Assembly: GCA_027492035.1 (NCBI GenBank)
Contig: JAOZFT010000032.1
Coordinates: forward strand, 1 to 64,000
From: Thermoproteota archaeon
GTDB lineage: Archaea > Korarchaeota > JAOZGF01 > JAOZFZ01
DNA: 64,000 bases
Reading direction: 5' to 3'
Shown: positions 34,939 to 43,595 of the stretch, piece by piece
Numbering within the stretch: the stretch's first letter is position 1
Layout: each line of letters starts with the position of its first letter
Program-made: the position numbers and the translations under genes
Notes under the pieces: generated by a model
What the model saw: only the letters and a program-made list of their open reading frames with translations
The model's database searches: none
What the model was told of the DNA's origin: nothing

Positions 34939-35898
34939 ATGCATTTAGAAAGTATTGGCGAAATAGCTTTAAATGAAATAACCAAGTCAGAAGGGGAAAG
35001 TAAATTAGGGACAGTGTTGAACGTTTTCAAATCCACAGCCTACATAAAAACAATAAGTAATGAATTAATTATATTAACCACCCTCCCCTTAAAATCCCCT
35101 ATAACCATGAACTTAAACTATAGAGGTAACCTTAAATCTGTTTTAAAACCTTTAGCAAAAATTAAAGTAAGGGACGGTAAACTTCAAACAAATGGTTTCA
35201 CAGCATCTTTAGTTGAAGCCAAAAAATATGTTGTTCAAAAACAATGCCTTAACGCTGATGTATTGTTTTCTATTCTGGAAAAAGATTTCCGAAACATCCT
35301 TTCTCTCTTAAACCTTGAACTTTATAATGCATCAATTACTTGGTTAAAAACTTATCAAGTAGTTACCGAAAAGTTTATGGAGTGTCTTAACGAAACTAAA
35401 AAATTGAAAAATAATTTACAGAACTCAATTTTAAATTTTTTAACTAAAATTATAGGGTTAGGGCCTGGTTTCACCCCTTCAGGGGATGACTTTGCGGCAG
35501 GTTTTCTTTTCATATTCAACACCTTTTCTCCCTTACTCAAACTTAAAAAAATAAAAATAAGCAATAGTATCCTCTTCTCCCACACAAATTGGGTTAGTGG
35601 AAAAATAGTAGATTATATACAGCGAGGTATTGCTGATGAAGTGCTTTACAAGGTTCTTTGCTGCTTAAAGAACCTTCAAAGGAATTCTTTAACAGATTCC
35701 TTCCTAGACCTGATTTCAAGGGGTCATACCACCGGAGTAGATCTTGCGATGGGGTTTCTTGCAGCTATTTCCTTTCTACAAGATACTGCCTATAACTCAA
35801 GTTTAACTTCTAAACTGATCCTTTTCTTGCTTGAAAATACAAAGCAAGTTTTGTTTGTTGGGGGAGATGGGAACCTAAGGAAATTACCTAAGAACTAA
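34939..35898 (+). CDS. allH: DUF2877 protein, AllH/YlbF-like oxamate carbamoyltransferase subunit
   Basis: 319 residues. The two family signatures are clear: GLGPGFTPSGDDFAAGFLF (about residues 174-192) and the C-terminal SRGHTTGVDLAMGFLA. DUF2877 proteins co-occur with FdrA and DUF1116 and form part of the oxamate carbamoyltransferase. ATG 34939 has no good SD. An AAAAATA element about 23 bases upstream could direct a leaderless transcript, although readthrough from allG is as likely. The N-terminal third is more diverged than the rest. Confidence 0.87.
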   Translation: MHLESIGEIALNEITKSEGESKLGTVLNVFKSTAYIKTISNELIILTTLPLKSPITMNLNYRGNLKSVLKPLAKIKVRDGKLQTNGFTASLVEAKKYVVQKQCLNADVLFSILEKDFRNILSLLNLELYNASITWLKTYQVVTEKFMECLNETKKLKNNLQNSILNFLTKIIGLGPGFTPSGDDFAAGFLFIFNTFSPLLKLKKIKISNSILFSHTNWVSGKIVDYIQRGIADEVLYKVLCCLKNLQRNSLTDSFLDLISRGHTTGVDLAMGFLAAISFLQDTAYNSSLTSKLILFLLENTKQVLFVGGDGNLRKLPKN

Positions 35899-36074
35899 AA
35901 CATTTATCTTTTTTCAGGGAGGAAAAGTAAACATTTAAAAATGAAGCCTTTCCTGTGAAAGGGTATTACCCATACTCCCCTACAATTCCTTTAATGAATG
36001 TCTCAGGGGGAAAACATGTTAAAGAACTGTTTTTCTTATTCTGAAAAGGGTGAAGTAATGCAGGTGAAATTTAT

Positions 36075-38459
36075 TTGAGGCAGAAATATATAGGTAAAGC
36101 TTTACCTCAGCTTGATTCATTTCATAAAGTTACCGGTATAGCCAAATACACACACGACATCTCCCTTCCCGGTATGCTCCACGTTAAACTCGTAACTAGT
36201 ACGGAGCCACATGCAGAAATAATCAACATTGATGCAAGTGAAGCTTTAAAAATTCCTGGAGTGGTGGCAGTTCTTACAGGGAAAGATTTTCCTTACAGGC
36301 TTGGGATTTATGTAGGAGATAGAGATGTTTTGGCAATTGACAAAGTTAACTGGGTAGGTCATCCTGTAGCCGCTGTAGTTGCCGAAACAATGGAGGCAGC
36401 TGAGAAAGCCATTGACTTGGTTGAAGTAGATTATAAGCCTTTGAAACCTGTCTTCGACCCCTTTGAAGCTTTAAAGGAAGAAGCGCCGATTATCCACCCA
36501 AAACTTGGTGAATATAGACGTGCACCTGCTTTTACGCCGGTTCCAGGAACAAATATAGCTAATAAATTCACTTTAAGGAAGGGAGATGTGGAGAAAGGGT
36601 TTAAAGAAGCAGATGTGGTGGTTGAAAACAGATTTTACATGCCCTTCGTAAGTCACTGTTACATGGAGACACAATCCGTGGTTGCACATTACCACAAAGA
36701 CGGGACAATTGAAATATGGACGAGTGCACAGTCTCCATTCGCTGTAAGGAACCTAATGGGTTTGTCACTAGGTATCCCTATCGGTAAAATAATTATTTAT
36801 CAGCCCTTTGTGGGAGGAGGTTTCGGAGGTAAAGCAGGGTTACATTGGGAACCATTGGCAGCCTTAATTTCTAAAAAGGTAGGTTACAAACCTGTTAAGC
36901 TTAAACTTTCAAGGAAGGAACAGTTTACTTCAGCACCTGTAAGGGAAGGGTTCCATGCAGAAGTTAAAGTAGGGGCTAAAAGAAACGGTAAATTAACAGC
37001 TTTAAAAGCAAAATTCATTCTTGACAGTGGAGCATTCGCAGATTACACAGTAAATGTTTCTAGAGCTGCAGGTTACTCTGTGGGGGAAGTATATGACATT
37101 CCTAATGTGTACTGTGACTCCTTAGCTGTTTACACAAACAAAGTACCTACTACAGCTATGAGAGGTTTTGGTCACCCGGAAAGTGCGTGGGCTGTTGAAA
37201 GATCCATTGAAATGTTAGCTAACGAATTAAAAATGGATCCCCTAAAACTAAGGTTAATGAATGTTGTTAAAGCAGGCATATCAACAACCGTAACAGGTGA
37301 AAGACTTAGGGAAGATGCAGGTAATCCAGTCCAGTGTTTGGAGGCTGTAGCTAAAGCAATTAACTGGGGTAAAACCGAAGAAAAACCCAAGGAACCTTGG
37401 AAATTTATAGGTAAAGGGTTAGCTGTTTTCTCCAAGGGTCCAGCTCAACCTCCTAATGCTGCTTCTGCAGCTATTATAAAAATAAATGAGGATGTAACTG
37501 TCGATTTAATGGTTGGGACTGGAAACTTCGGACAAGGCACCCTAACAAGTCTGGCGCAAATTGTCGCTGATGAATTGGGGGTACCTGTAGAAAAAGTAAG
37601 AATAAGAACTATGCGTAGTACAGACACTGTAGCCTATACTTGGCAAACAGTAGGTAGTAGAGGCCTTTTCACTGATGGAAACGCTGTGCTTGAAGCACTA
37701 AAGGATGCTAAAAAACAAATAAAGGAAGTAGCTTCACAGGTCCTTAGAGTTAAGCCTGCAGATTTGGAAATAAAAGACGGAAAAGTTATGGTAAAGGGCA
37801 GACCCTGGGAAAATGTCCCTTTGAGTGACATAGTCATGGGATATACTTACCCCAATGGCAACTCTATAGGAGGCCCAATAATAGGTAGAGGTAAATACAT
37901 CTCCCCAATAAATACTTATTTAGATCCTGAAACAGGTCAAGGAATACCCACTATCTTCTACACCTTTGGTGCTGCTGCATGCAAAGTTGAAGTTGACGTC
38001 CTTACAGGTAAAGTGAAAGTGCTGGAAGCTGCCCAGGCTTTCGATCTAGGAAAAGCCATAAACCCATTACTTGTCCGTCAACAAGTTGAAGGGGGCTTTA
38101 TAATGGGTCTAAGTGTAGCGTTATTTGAAGAGATACAATTTGATGAAAGAGGGTGGGTTCTTAACCCTAACTTCTCAACTTACTGGGTTGCCAGGGCTGC
38201 AGATATTCCTTCAAAAATAGACACTATACCAGTGGAGAATCCTCAGAAAGATGCACCTTACGGCGCAAGAGGGATAGGGGAAGTAGTAATGTTAGGTGTC
38301 CCCCCTACAATAGCCAACGCTGTACAGAATGCAATAGGGGTAAACATCAATAATTTGCCTTTAACGCCTGAAAACGTTTGGAAAGCTATAAAGAAGCAGA
38401 GGCCTGAATTGGTAGAAGAAATAAAGAAGAAATTGGTTTCATGGAAATGGAAAGTTTAG
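36075..38459 (+). CDS. Xanthine dehydrogenase-type molybdopterin large subunit
   Basis: 794 residues, the normal size of a separate Mo-pterin subunit. The start is TTG 36075, seven bases after AGGTGA. It has QPFVGGGFGGKAGLHWEP and TTAMRGFGHPESAW for pterin binding, and a C-terminal GARGIGEVVMLGVPP with the catalytic Glu. The AYRCSFR loop of aerobic CO dehydrogenase is absent (RGFGHPES in its place), so it is not CoxL. It hydroxylates a heterocycle or aldehyde; purine is favoured by the neighbouring ureide genes. It is first of three genes in the standard large-FAD-[2Fe-2S] order. Confidence 0.88.
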   Translation: MRQKYIGKALPQLDSFHKVTGIAKYTHDISLPGMLHVKLVTSTEPHAEIINIDASEALKIPGVVAVLTGKDFPYRLGIYVGDRDVLAIDKVNWVGHPVAAVVAETMEAAEKAIDLVEVDYKPLKPVFDPFEALKEEAPIIHPKLGEYRRAPAFTPVPGTNIANKFTLRKGDVEKGFKEADVVVENRFYMPFVSHCYMETQSVVAHYHKDGTIEIWTSAQSPFAVRNLMGLSLGIPIGKIIIYQPFVGGGFGGKAGLHWEPLAALISKKVGYKPVKLKLSRKEQFTSAPVREGFHAEVKVGAKRNGKLTALKAKFILDSGAFADYTVNVSRAAGYSVGEVYDIPNVYCDSLAVYTNKVPTTAMRGFGHPESAWAVERSIEMLANELKMDPLKLRLMNVVKAGISTTVTGERLREDAGNPVQCLEAVAKAINWGKTEEKPKEPWKFIGKGLAVFSKGPAQPPNAASAAIIKINEDVTVDLMVGTGNFGQGTLTSLAQIVADELGVPVEKVRIRTMRSTDTVAYTWQTVGSRGLFTDGNAVLEALKDAKKQIKEVASQVLRVKPADLEIKDGKVMVKGRPWENVPLSDIVMGYTYPNGNSIGGPIIGRGKYISPINTYLDPETGQGIPTIFYTFGAAACKVEVDVLTGKVKVLEAAQAFDLGKAINPLLVRQQVEGGFIMGLSVALFEEIQFDERGWVLNPNFSTYWVARAADIPSKIDTIPVENPQKDAPYGARGIGEVVMLGVPPTIANAVQNAIGVNINNLPLTPENVWKAIKKQRPELVEEIKKKLVSWKWKV

Positions 38460-38471
38460 AGGTGAAGAAAA

Positions 38472-39353
38472 ATGTCTTTTGGTGCACCCTATATTTCAAT
38501 ACCTGAATTCCAGTATCTTAAACCTAAAACTTTGAAAGAAGCGCTTGAAACACTTTCAAAATATGAAGATGAAGCTAAAGTGTTAGCTGGGGGTGTAGGC
38601 CTTTTAAATCTCATGAAAGAAAGACTAGTGGAGCCTGAATATGTAGTTGATATTAAAGGGATTCCTGAACTTAGGAAGGTAACATATGAAGAGGGGAAAG
38701 GGTTGACTATAGGGGCAACAGTGACTTTAAGTGAACTGGAAAACAATGAAATAGTGGAGAGGAAGTACACAGCCTTACATGAAGCAATAAAGGTTTTAAG
38801 TGACCCAGTTTTAAGAAATAGGTCAACATTGGTTGGAAATGTCTGTGAAGCCTTTGCTTGGATGGATAGTCTATCTCCTCTACTTGTTTTCGACGCTGAA
38901 TTAAAAGCTTTAAGCGTAAACGGTGAAAGAATGATAAAAGCCAAAGATTTTATTATCGGCCTAGCTGAAACAGCCTTGGAACCAAATGAACTGGTTGCAT
39001 CCATTTTTCTGCCAGAACCACCTAAAAACTCGGCAAGTAAATTTATTAAATTCAGGTCCAGAAGCGAATTCAGTGTGATCAACGTGGCTTCTCTCTTGGC
39101 AAACAGGGACAATCCTCCAGAAAGAATCTTGAGATTAGCTTATGGAGGAGCTACGCCTTCTCCCGTTAGGGTATTTGCAGTAGAAAAAGTTTTTAAGCAA
39201 CAGAAACCCTTAAATGAATTACTTAAGGAAGCTTTAGATGTTGTTTTCAAAGAAGTTTCCCCAATGGAAGACATGCATGCTTCTAAGGAATACAGGGAAC
39301 ATTTAATGGAAACTTTAACCATTAAAATTATTAGGGAACTCTGGGGTGAATGA
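38472..39353 (+). CDS. Xanthine dehydrogenase-type FAD subunit
   Basis: 293 residues. The FAD diphosphate motif reads VLAGGVGLLNLMK (family AGGTDLL), the second motif STLVGNVCEAFAWMDSLSPLL (family TxGGNxxxAxPxxD), and a C-terminal AYGGATPSPVR completes the CODH-flavoprotein-C type domain. It passes electrons from the [2Fe-2S] clusters to the final acceptor. Departures from consensus in the second motif (Val for Gly, Phe-Ala-Trp for the usual Ala-x-Pro) suggest a particular acceptor or subfamily. It is 12 bp after the large subunit gene, with AGGTGA in the gap. Confidence 0.9.
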   Translation: MSFGAPYISIPEFQYLKPKTLKEALETLSKYEDEAKVLAGGVGLLNLMKERLVEPEYVVDIKGIPELRKVTYEEGKGLTIGATVTLSELENNEIVERKYTALHEAIKVLSDPVLRNRSTLVGNVCEAFAWMDSLSPLLVFDAELKALSVNGERMIKAKDFIIGLAETALEPNELVASIFLPEPPKNSASKFIKFRSRSEFSVINVASLLANRDNPPERILRLAYGGATPSPVRVFAVEKVFKQQKPLNELLKEALDVVFKEVSPMEDMHASKEYREHLMETLTIKIIRELWGE

Positions 39354-39355
39354 AA

Positions 39356-39826
39356 ATGCCAAGAAAAATCACCTTCACCGTGAATGGTGTGAAAAAACAG
39401 GTGGAGGTTAAGGATAATGAGTTGTTGGCTGATGTTTTAAGAGATAAGCTTCAACTTACAGGTGTAAAGCAGGCATGTTGGAGAGGGGAATGTGGACTTT
39501 GCACAGTACTCCTTAACGGTAAACCTGTTAAATCATGCCTTATCTTAGCTGTTGAAGCAAACGGGGCTGAAATAGTTACCAGTGAAGGATTAATGGAGGG
39601 TGACAAACTATCCCATCTACAAAAGTCATTTGTTGAAAACGGAGCTCTTCAATGTGGTTTCTGCACACCAGCTTTCACATTGGTAACTCATTATTTACTG
39701 ACTCAAAAACCTGACGCGTCAGAAGAAGAAATAAGGGAATATATTAGTGGCTTAATTTGTAGGTGTGGAACCTATAATGAAATAGTGAAAGCTGTGAAAC
39801 AGGCTTCTCAATACTACAAAAAATAA
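39356..39826 (+). CDS. Xanthine dehydrogenase-type [2Fe-2S] subunit
   Basis: About 156 residues. The plant-type [2Fe-2S] ligands lie in CWRGECGLCTVLLNGKPVKSC and the second cluster ligands in CGFCTPAF plus CRCGTY, the canonical small subunit of molybdenum hydroxylases. ATG 39356 is six bases after GGTGA; ATG 39350 overlaps the FAD subunit stop and is an alternative. It ends 32 bp before the end of the convergent FdrA-domain gene. That gap is T-rich on the plus strand and probably terminates this operon. Confidence 0.94.
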   Translation: MPRKITFTVNGVKKQVEVKDNELLADVLRDKLQLTGVKQACWRGECGLCTVLLNGKPVKSCLILAVEANGAEIVTSEGLMEGDKLSHLQKSFVENGALQCGFCTPAFTLVTHYLLTQKPDASEEEIREYISGLICRCGTYNEIVKAVKQASQYYKK

Positions 39827-39858
39827 GGAAATGAATTTCTTTTCCTCTTTTTCTTTCT

Positions 39859-40032
39859 TTAAAGGATTTTTGAAAGGATGTCCTTGTATTCTTTTTCTAG
39901 TTTAGGGGGCGGCTGCCAAGTGACGTGTACAGCCTTTATTTCTTGGTCAAGCAAGGCATTATAAAATATTTCTATGCCTATGTTTATTACTTTTAATTCA
40001 GATTTAAATAACTCCATCACTTTCTCACTCAT
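39859..40032 (-). CDS. Small FdrA-domain protein (57 aa)
   Basis: 57 residues from ATG 40032, nine bases behind GAGGTGA and 12 bases after the fdrA stop. The GTG at 40044 overlaps that SD. The core LKVINIGIEIFYNALLDQ followed by KAVHVTWQPP resembles the VINxGLxxFxxxLxxQGxxVVxVDWRPPA segment found in FdrA-associated proteins. That segment is sometimes annotated as an FdrA domain protein. The Asp of VDW is Thr here. It probably is a small extra subunit or the detached C-terminal piece of FdrA. Function is unknown. Confidence 0.7.
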   Translation of the reverse strand: MSEKVMELFKSELKVINIGIEIFYNALLDQEIKAVHVTWQPPPKLEKEYKDILSKIL

Positions 40033-40046
40033 TCCTTTTTTCACCT

Positions 40047-41660
40047 CTATTGTGGAAACAGGAAAGATTCATATGTTCTTTCTAATGTATCCTCTTTCAT
40101 TCTCCCCTTCGATGCCACTGCTGAAGCTAATATAGCCATTAAAGCATTAGTTGGAAGAACTGTAACACCTAAACTTTCCAGTTTCTTTGTTTGGAGCGAA
40201 AGGTTTTGGGGGTCTCTATCCGTCCCGCATACATGGGCTAAAATAGCTAAGTACCTTCCGTTTTTTTCAGCTGTTTCTTTTGCTTTCCTTATAGCTTCTG
40301 TATGGGCTTCAGCTGGGTCTGAATGTGAACCGTAACCTAGAACGAAATCAAGGAGTATAACAGCAACTTCTGGGTCCTTTGCCTCTTCTATCAACCTTAA
40401 ATTCCTAATCGTCGGGTCAATCATCGGATGAGCTCTGCCTATGGTGAACTCTTCCTCCCCTAAATCAACTACTGTGTGTTGAAAACTTTTGTAAGGGTTT
40501 TTTAATCCAAGCCTAGGTTCTAGGGGTGCATTGGAGTAAACGTCTCCCAAAGTTTCTTTTAAGATAATAAGTGACTCATACGTTAATGTTCCCCCTGTAA
40601 AAAGTCCCCTTATGTATTTCTGTTTTTCTTCAAATTGAGAATAAAGCTTTTCACTTTTCCTTAACAACTCCTCTGCAGGTATTGAAATCTTCTTTTCTGC
40701 CTCTTTGAAAAGTTTTTCGTCAAGGAGTCTTACCGACTCTAAAGCTGCTGCATGTAACGTTCTTGTTTGGACAAGTCTTTCCTTAAGTTGATTGGGTACT
40801 TCAAAAACTTTCCCGCCCATGAAACAGGTAACATATTTCTTTTTTGTGTTGTATGTTATATAATCAAGTATTTTTTTCTGAACTTCGGGATCTGGTGGTT
40901 TAGCCACTAGAGTTACTACTTTTGTTTCGGTATCTTTCTCTAAAGCCTTTATTGACTCTAAAGCCATTATTCCCCCCACTTTCTTTTTAACATCTCCTCC
41001 ACCTATTCCTATTCCCTGTGAAACACCTGAACCGGCTACAGTTATTAAAACACTTACCTCCTGTAAACCTGTTCCAGCTGCTGCAACTATGCCTATTGGT
41101 CCCTTATTTACTACGTTAGCGAAAGCTATTGCTTTGTTATTTATTATTGAGGTGCCTGCAGCAGCCCCCATTACAAGGAGACCCCTCTCCTTTGCGTATT
41201 CCTTTATTTCAAGTTCATCCTCAATGGGTACATGGTCACTGAATAAGTGCACGTGAATTCCTCTATCTAAAAGTTTCAGCGTTATTTCTTTAGCGTATTC
41301 CCCTGGGACGGAAACGATTGCTAAATTAGCATCAGGTAATGCCTCTAATGCAGTTTCTAAGCTGTAAAAGTATTGTCCAGCTTTTGGAGGCTTAGTTAGC
41401 ATTTTTTCAATTGTTTCAACAGCCTTATTTATTATTTCTTCAGTTGATGCGGAAACAGCTATTACCATGTCGCTTTCTCCAGCTATTTTCCCTTCCTCAA
41501 CCAATAAACCTAGTTTTTCCAGTATTTCCTTGTTTGTTTTTGTACCCATAACTACAGCTGCATCCATTACTCCCTCTATTTTTTTAGCTTGTTCTGACAA
41601 ATGGAGGAGCTGTAAAGAGTCCCTATAAAAATTCTTCTTCACCACATTTTTTACAGGCAA
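40047..41660 (-). CDS. fdrA: FdrA (AllF), acyl-CoA synthetase-like subunit of oxamate carbamoyltransferase
   Basis: About 537 residues. TTG 41660 follows GGTGA and gives VKNVVKKNFYRDSLQLLHL, the usual FdrA opening; GTG 41669 overlaps the SD. It has a succinyl-CoA-synthetase-like fold: IVSVPGEYAKEITLKLLDRG, GPIGIVAAAGTGLQEVSVLI, GSGVSQGIGIGGGD and a C-terminal LLDFVLGYGSHSDPA. In E. coli the homologue is an essential subunit of oxamate carbamoyltransferase. It lies in one operon with carbamate kinase (56 bp upstream) and the small FdrA-domain gene. Confidence 0.92.
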   Translation of the reverse strand: MPVKNVVKKNFYRDSLQLLHLSEQAKKIEGVMDAAVVMGTKTNKEILEKLGLLVEEGKIAGESDMVIAVSASTEEIINKAVETIEKMLTKPPKAGQYFYSLETALEALPDANLAIVSVPGEYAKEITLKLLDRGIHVHLFSDHVPIEDELEIKEYAKERGLLVMGAAAGTSIINNKAIAFANVVNKGPIGIVAAAGTGLQEVSVLITVAGSGVSQGIGIGGGDVKKKVGGIMALESIKALEKDTETKVVTLVAKPPDPEVQKKILDYITYNTKKKYVTCFMGGKVFEVPNQLKERLVQTRTLHAAALESVRLLDEKLFKEAEKKISIPAEELLRKSEKLYSQFEEKQKYIRGLFTGGTLTYESLIILKETLGDVYSNAPLEPRLGLKNPYKSFQHTVVDLGEEEFTIGRAHPMIDPTIRNLRLIEEAKDPEVAVILLDFVLGYGSHSDPAEAHTEAIRKAKETAEKNGRYLAILAHVCGTDRDPQNLSLQTKKLESLGVTVLPTNALMAILASAVASKGRMKEDTLERTYESFLFPQ

Positions 41661-41715
41661 ATTTATCACCTAAATTTTTAATTCTATTTCTCCTTCTTTG
41701 TTTCCAAGAGTTTAC

Positions 41716-42675
41716 TCATTTATTTTTGTATATTAAGGTCCCTGTTTTTCCATCTAAAGCGTCAACCGCTTTATTTAACGAGGTAATTATCGCCTTTTTC
41801 CCCCCAAACTCCAGAAACCTTATGCAAGCCTTTACTTTCGGCCCCATACTTCCAGCCAAGAAATGGCCCTCCTCTAAATATTTTTTGGCTTCTTCAATAG
41901 ACATTGTGTCAATGTCTTTCTCGTTTGGTTTTCCATAGTTCAATTTAGCTTTTTCTACATCCGTCAAGATAAGGAAAATGTCGGGTTTCACCACTTCAGC
42001 TAGTCTCTCCCCTGCTAAATCTTTATCTATCACTGCTTCAACTCCCTTTAATGAGCCATCCTTCTGCGAAACAACAGGTATTCCTCCGCCTCCTGAGGCT
42101 ATAACTATTACCCCTGCATTAACTAGCCTCTTTATTGCTTCCCCCTCTATTGGACGTATAGGGTCAGGTGAAGGAACAACTCTCCGGTACACTCGTTCAC
42201 CAGCAGGTTTCACTTTTCTAATGAAGTAATTTCTTTCTTTCTTCAATTCTTCAGCCTCTTCTAAAGTGTAAAACGGTCCAACGGGTTTATGTGGATCTTG
42301 GAAATCCGGATCGTCCTCTCTAACCAACACTTGTGTCACAATAGTTGCTACAGGAATGTTTATACCCTCTCTTTGTAAATAGTTTATTAATGTCTGTTGT
42401 AACATGTAACCTATTTGTCCTTGTGTCATAGCACCTAAGACATCTAAGGGTTGTGCAGGAACTTTACTTACTCCCTCTTCCTGTTGGATAAGTAAGTTAC
42501 CCACCTGAGGACCGTTTCCATGAGTAATAACTAAACCGTAGCCTCTTTTCACTATTTCAAGCAAGTGTTTACATGTTTCTCTAACGTTTCTAAACTGTTC
42601 TTCAGCTGTTCCTTTTTCATCGGCTTGTTTTATTGCGTTTCCTCCCAATGCAATAAGAATAACTTCTTTTTTCAT
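41716..42675 (-). CDS. arcC: Carbamate kinase
   Basis: 319 residues with all family motifs: LIALGGNAIKQ, VITHGNGPQVGNLL, VIASGGGGIPV, AVIDKDLAGERLAE, LTDVEKAKLNYG and AGSMGPKVKAC. It converts carbamoyl phosphate plus ADP to ATP plus carbamate, giving one ATP per turn. In this setting it would consume the carbamoyl phosphate made by the FdrA/DUF1116/DUF2877 enzyme (AllK role). The start ATG 42675 lacks a good SD. A TATA-like GATAAAAC about 25 bases upstream fits a leaderless message. Confidence 0.95.
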   Translation of the reverse strand: MKKEVILIALGGNAIKQADEKGTAEEQFRNVRETCKHLLEIVKRGYGLVITHGNGPQVGNLLIQQEEGVSKVPAQPLDVLGAMTQGQIGYMLQQTLINYLQREGINIPVATIVTQVLVREDDPDFQDPHKPVGPFYTLEEAEELKKERNYFIRKVKPAGERVYRRVVPSPDPIRPIEGEAIKRLVNAGVIVIASGGGGIPVVSQKDGSLKGVEAVIDKDLAGERLAEVVKPDIFLILTDVEKAKLNYGKPNEKDIDTMSIEEAKKYLEEGHFLAGSMGPKVKACIRFLEFGGKKAIITSLNKAVDALDGKTGTLIYKNK

Positions 42676-42696
42676 GTTATCAACCTTTGCAAAAGC

Positions 42697-42704
42697 GTTT
42701 TATC
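42697..42704 (-). promoter_or_regulatory. TATA-like element of arcC-fdrA operon
   Basis: Minus strand AAATAAGGATAAAAC, centred about 25 bases before the arcC ATG, so transcription would start at or near the start codon. The same AAATAARGATAAAAC sequence stands before the CoA-transferase operon (44628-44635). Confidence 0.45.
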
Positions 42705-42807
42705 CTTATTTAGAAAGGATGTGAAATAAAGAATAAGGGAAAGCAGTAGTGCTTTTAAAAAATTTTTGCTTAATTTACCATTTTTCCAGCGTAGAATGTA
42801 AAATTCT

Positions 42808-43590
42808 TTATTTTCTTTTAAGAACAATCCCCGCTGGATCTATTTCTTCCCTCAAAACTTTTAATTCCTTTTCAGTTGGAGAAGGAGTTTGAGGTATCTT
42901 TTCCGGGATTATCAGTTCAAAGCTTGTATTTTCAACCACTTCCTTAACAGTTACTCCCGGGTGTAGTGAAAGTAATTTCATCCTTTTAGTTTCTTCATCG
43001 AAACCCATAACCCCTAACTGTGTAATTACTCTGTAAGGACCTGTATCTTCCGGTAAACCAGCTTTTTCCCTTTCACCTGGCCCTGTTAAATAACCTGGCG
43101 TAGTTATGAAATCTACCTTCTTCACGAATCTTTTCTTGTCCTGCCTCATAATAATGATGGTTTTCCATGCAAGGGAGCCTGCGTCATTAGCCCCACCACT
43201 ACCAGGCAACCTAACCTTTGGTTTATCAATATCCCCTATCACTGTTGTGTTTATGTTCCCATACATATCTATTTGAGCGGCACCCAGGAAACCATAGTCA
43301 GCGTAACCAGCTTGTAAAAAGGACATTACATAATTCATTGAAGTAGCCATCACTGCCTTGTAGAAAGTTCTGGAGTCACCAACTGAAATAGGCAGGGTGG
43401 GAAGCTGAGGCCCTACTCCTCCTGCTTCAAAAATAATTAAGAGATGGGGTGCATGGGTTTTTTGGGCAAGTGAAGCTGCTATTATAGGTAAACCAGTGCC
43501 CACTAAAACTGATCTGTTATCTTTAAGCATTTTAGAAGCTGCGCAAGCCATTAATTCAATAGTAGAAAATCCTCCTTTATCCCTTTCCAC
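42808..43590 (-). CDS. CoA-transferase subunit B (glutaconate CoA-transferase/IpdB family)
   Basis: About 260 residues. Segments SVLVGTGLPIIAASLAQKTHAPHL, IIFEAGGVG and GSGGANDAGSLA are typical of GctB-like subunits. The Glu in FEAGG (residue 58 of the longer form) is placed like the catalytic Glu54 of glutaconate CoA-transferase, which suggests real CoA-transfer chemistry rather than the hydrolase activity of Glu-less IpdB relatives. GTG 43590 has GGTGA five bases upstream; GTG 43599 is the alternative start. It overlaps or abuts the subunit A stop. The acid substrate is not known. Confidence 0.82.
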   Translation of the reverse strand: MERDKGGFSTIELMACAASKMLKDNRSVLVGTGLPIIAASLAQKTHAPHLLIIFEAGGVGPQLPTLPISVGDSRTFYKAVMATSMNYVMSFLQAGYADYGFLGAAQIDMYGNINTTVIGDIDKPKVRLPGSGGANDAGSLAWKTIIIMRQDKKRFVKKVDFITTPGYLTGPGEREKAGLPEDTGPYRVITQLGVMGFDEETKRMKLLSLHPGVTVKEVVENTSFELIIPEKIPQTPSPTEKELKVLREEIDPAGIVLKRK

Positions 43591-43595
43591 AACTC

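Noticed and set aside
36075-38459. Aerobic CO dehydrogenase large subunit (CoxL), suggested by the nearby CoxG-like gene
   Set aside because: The CoxL active-site loop AYRCSFR is missing, and the corresponding segment reads TTAMRGFGHPES, so a xanthine dehydrogenase-type hydroxylase is the better call.
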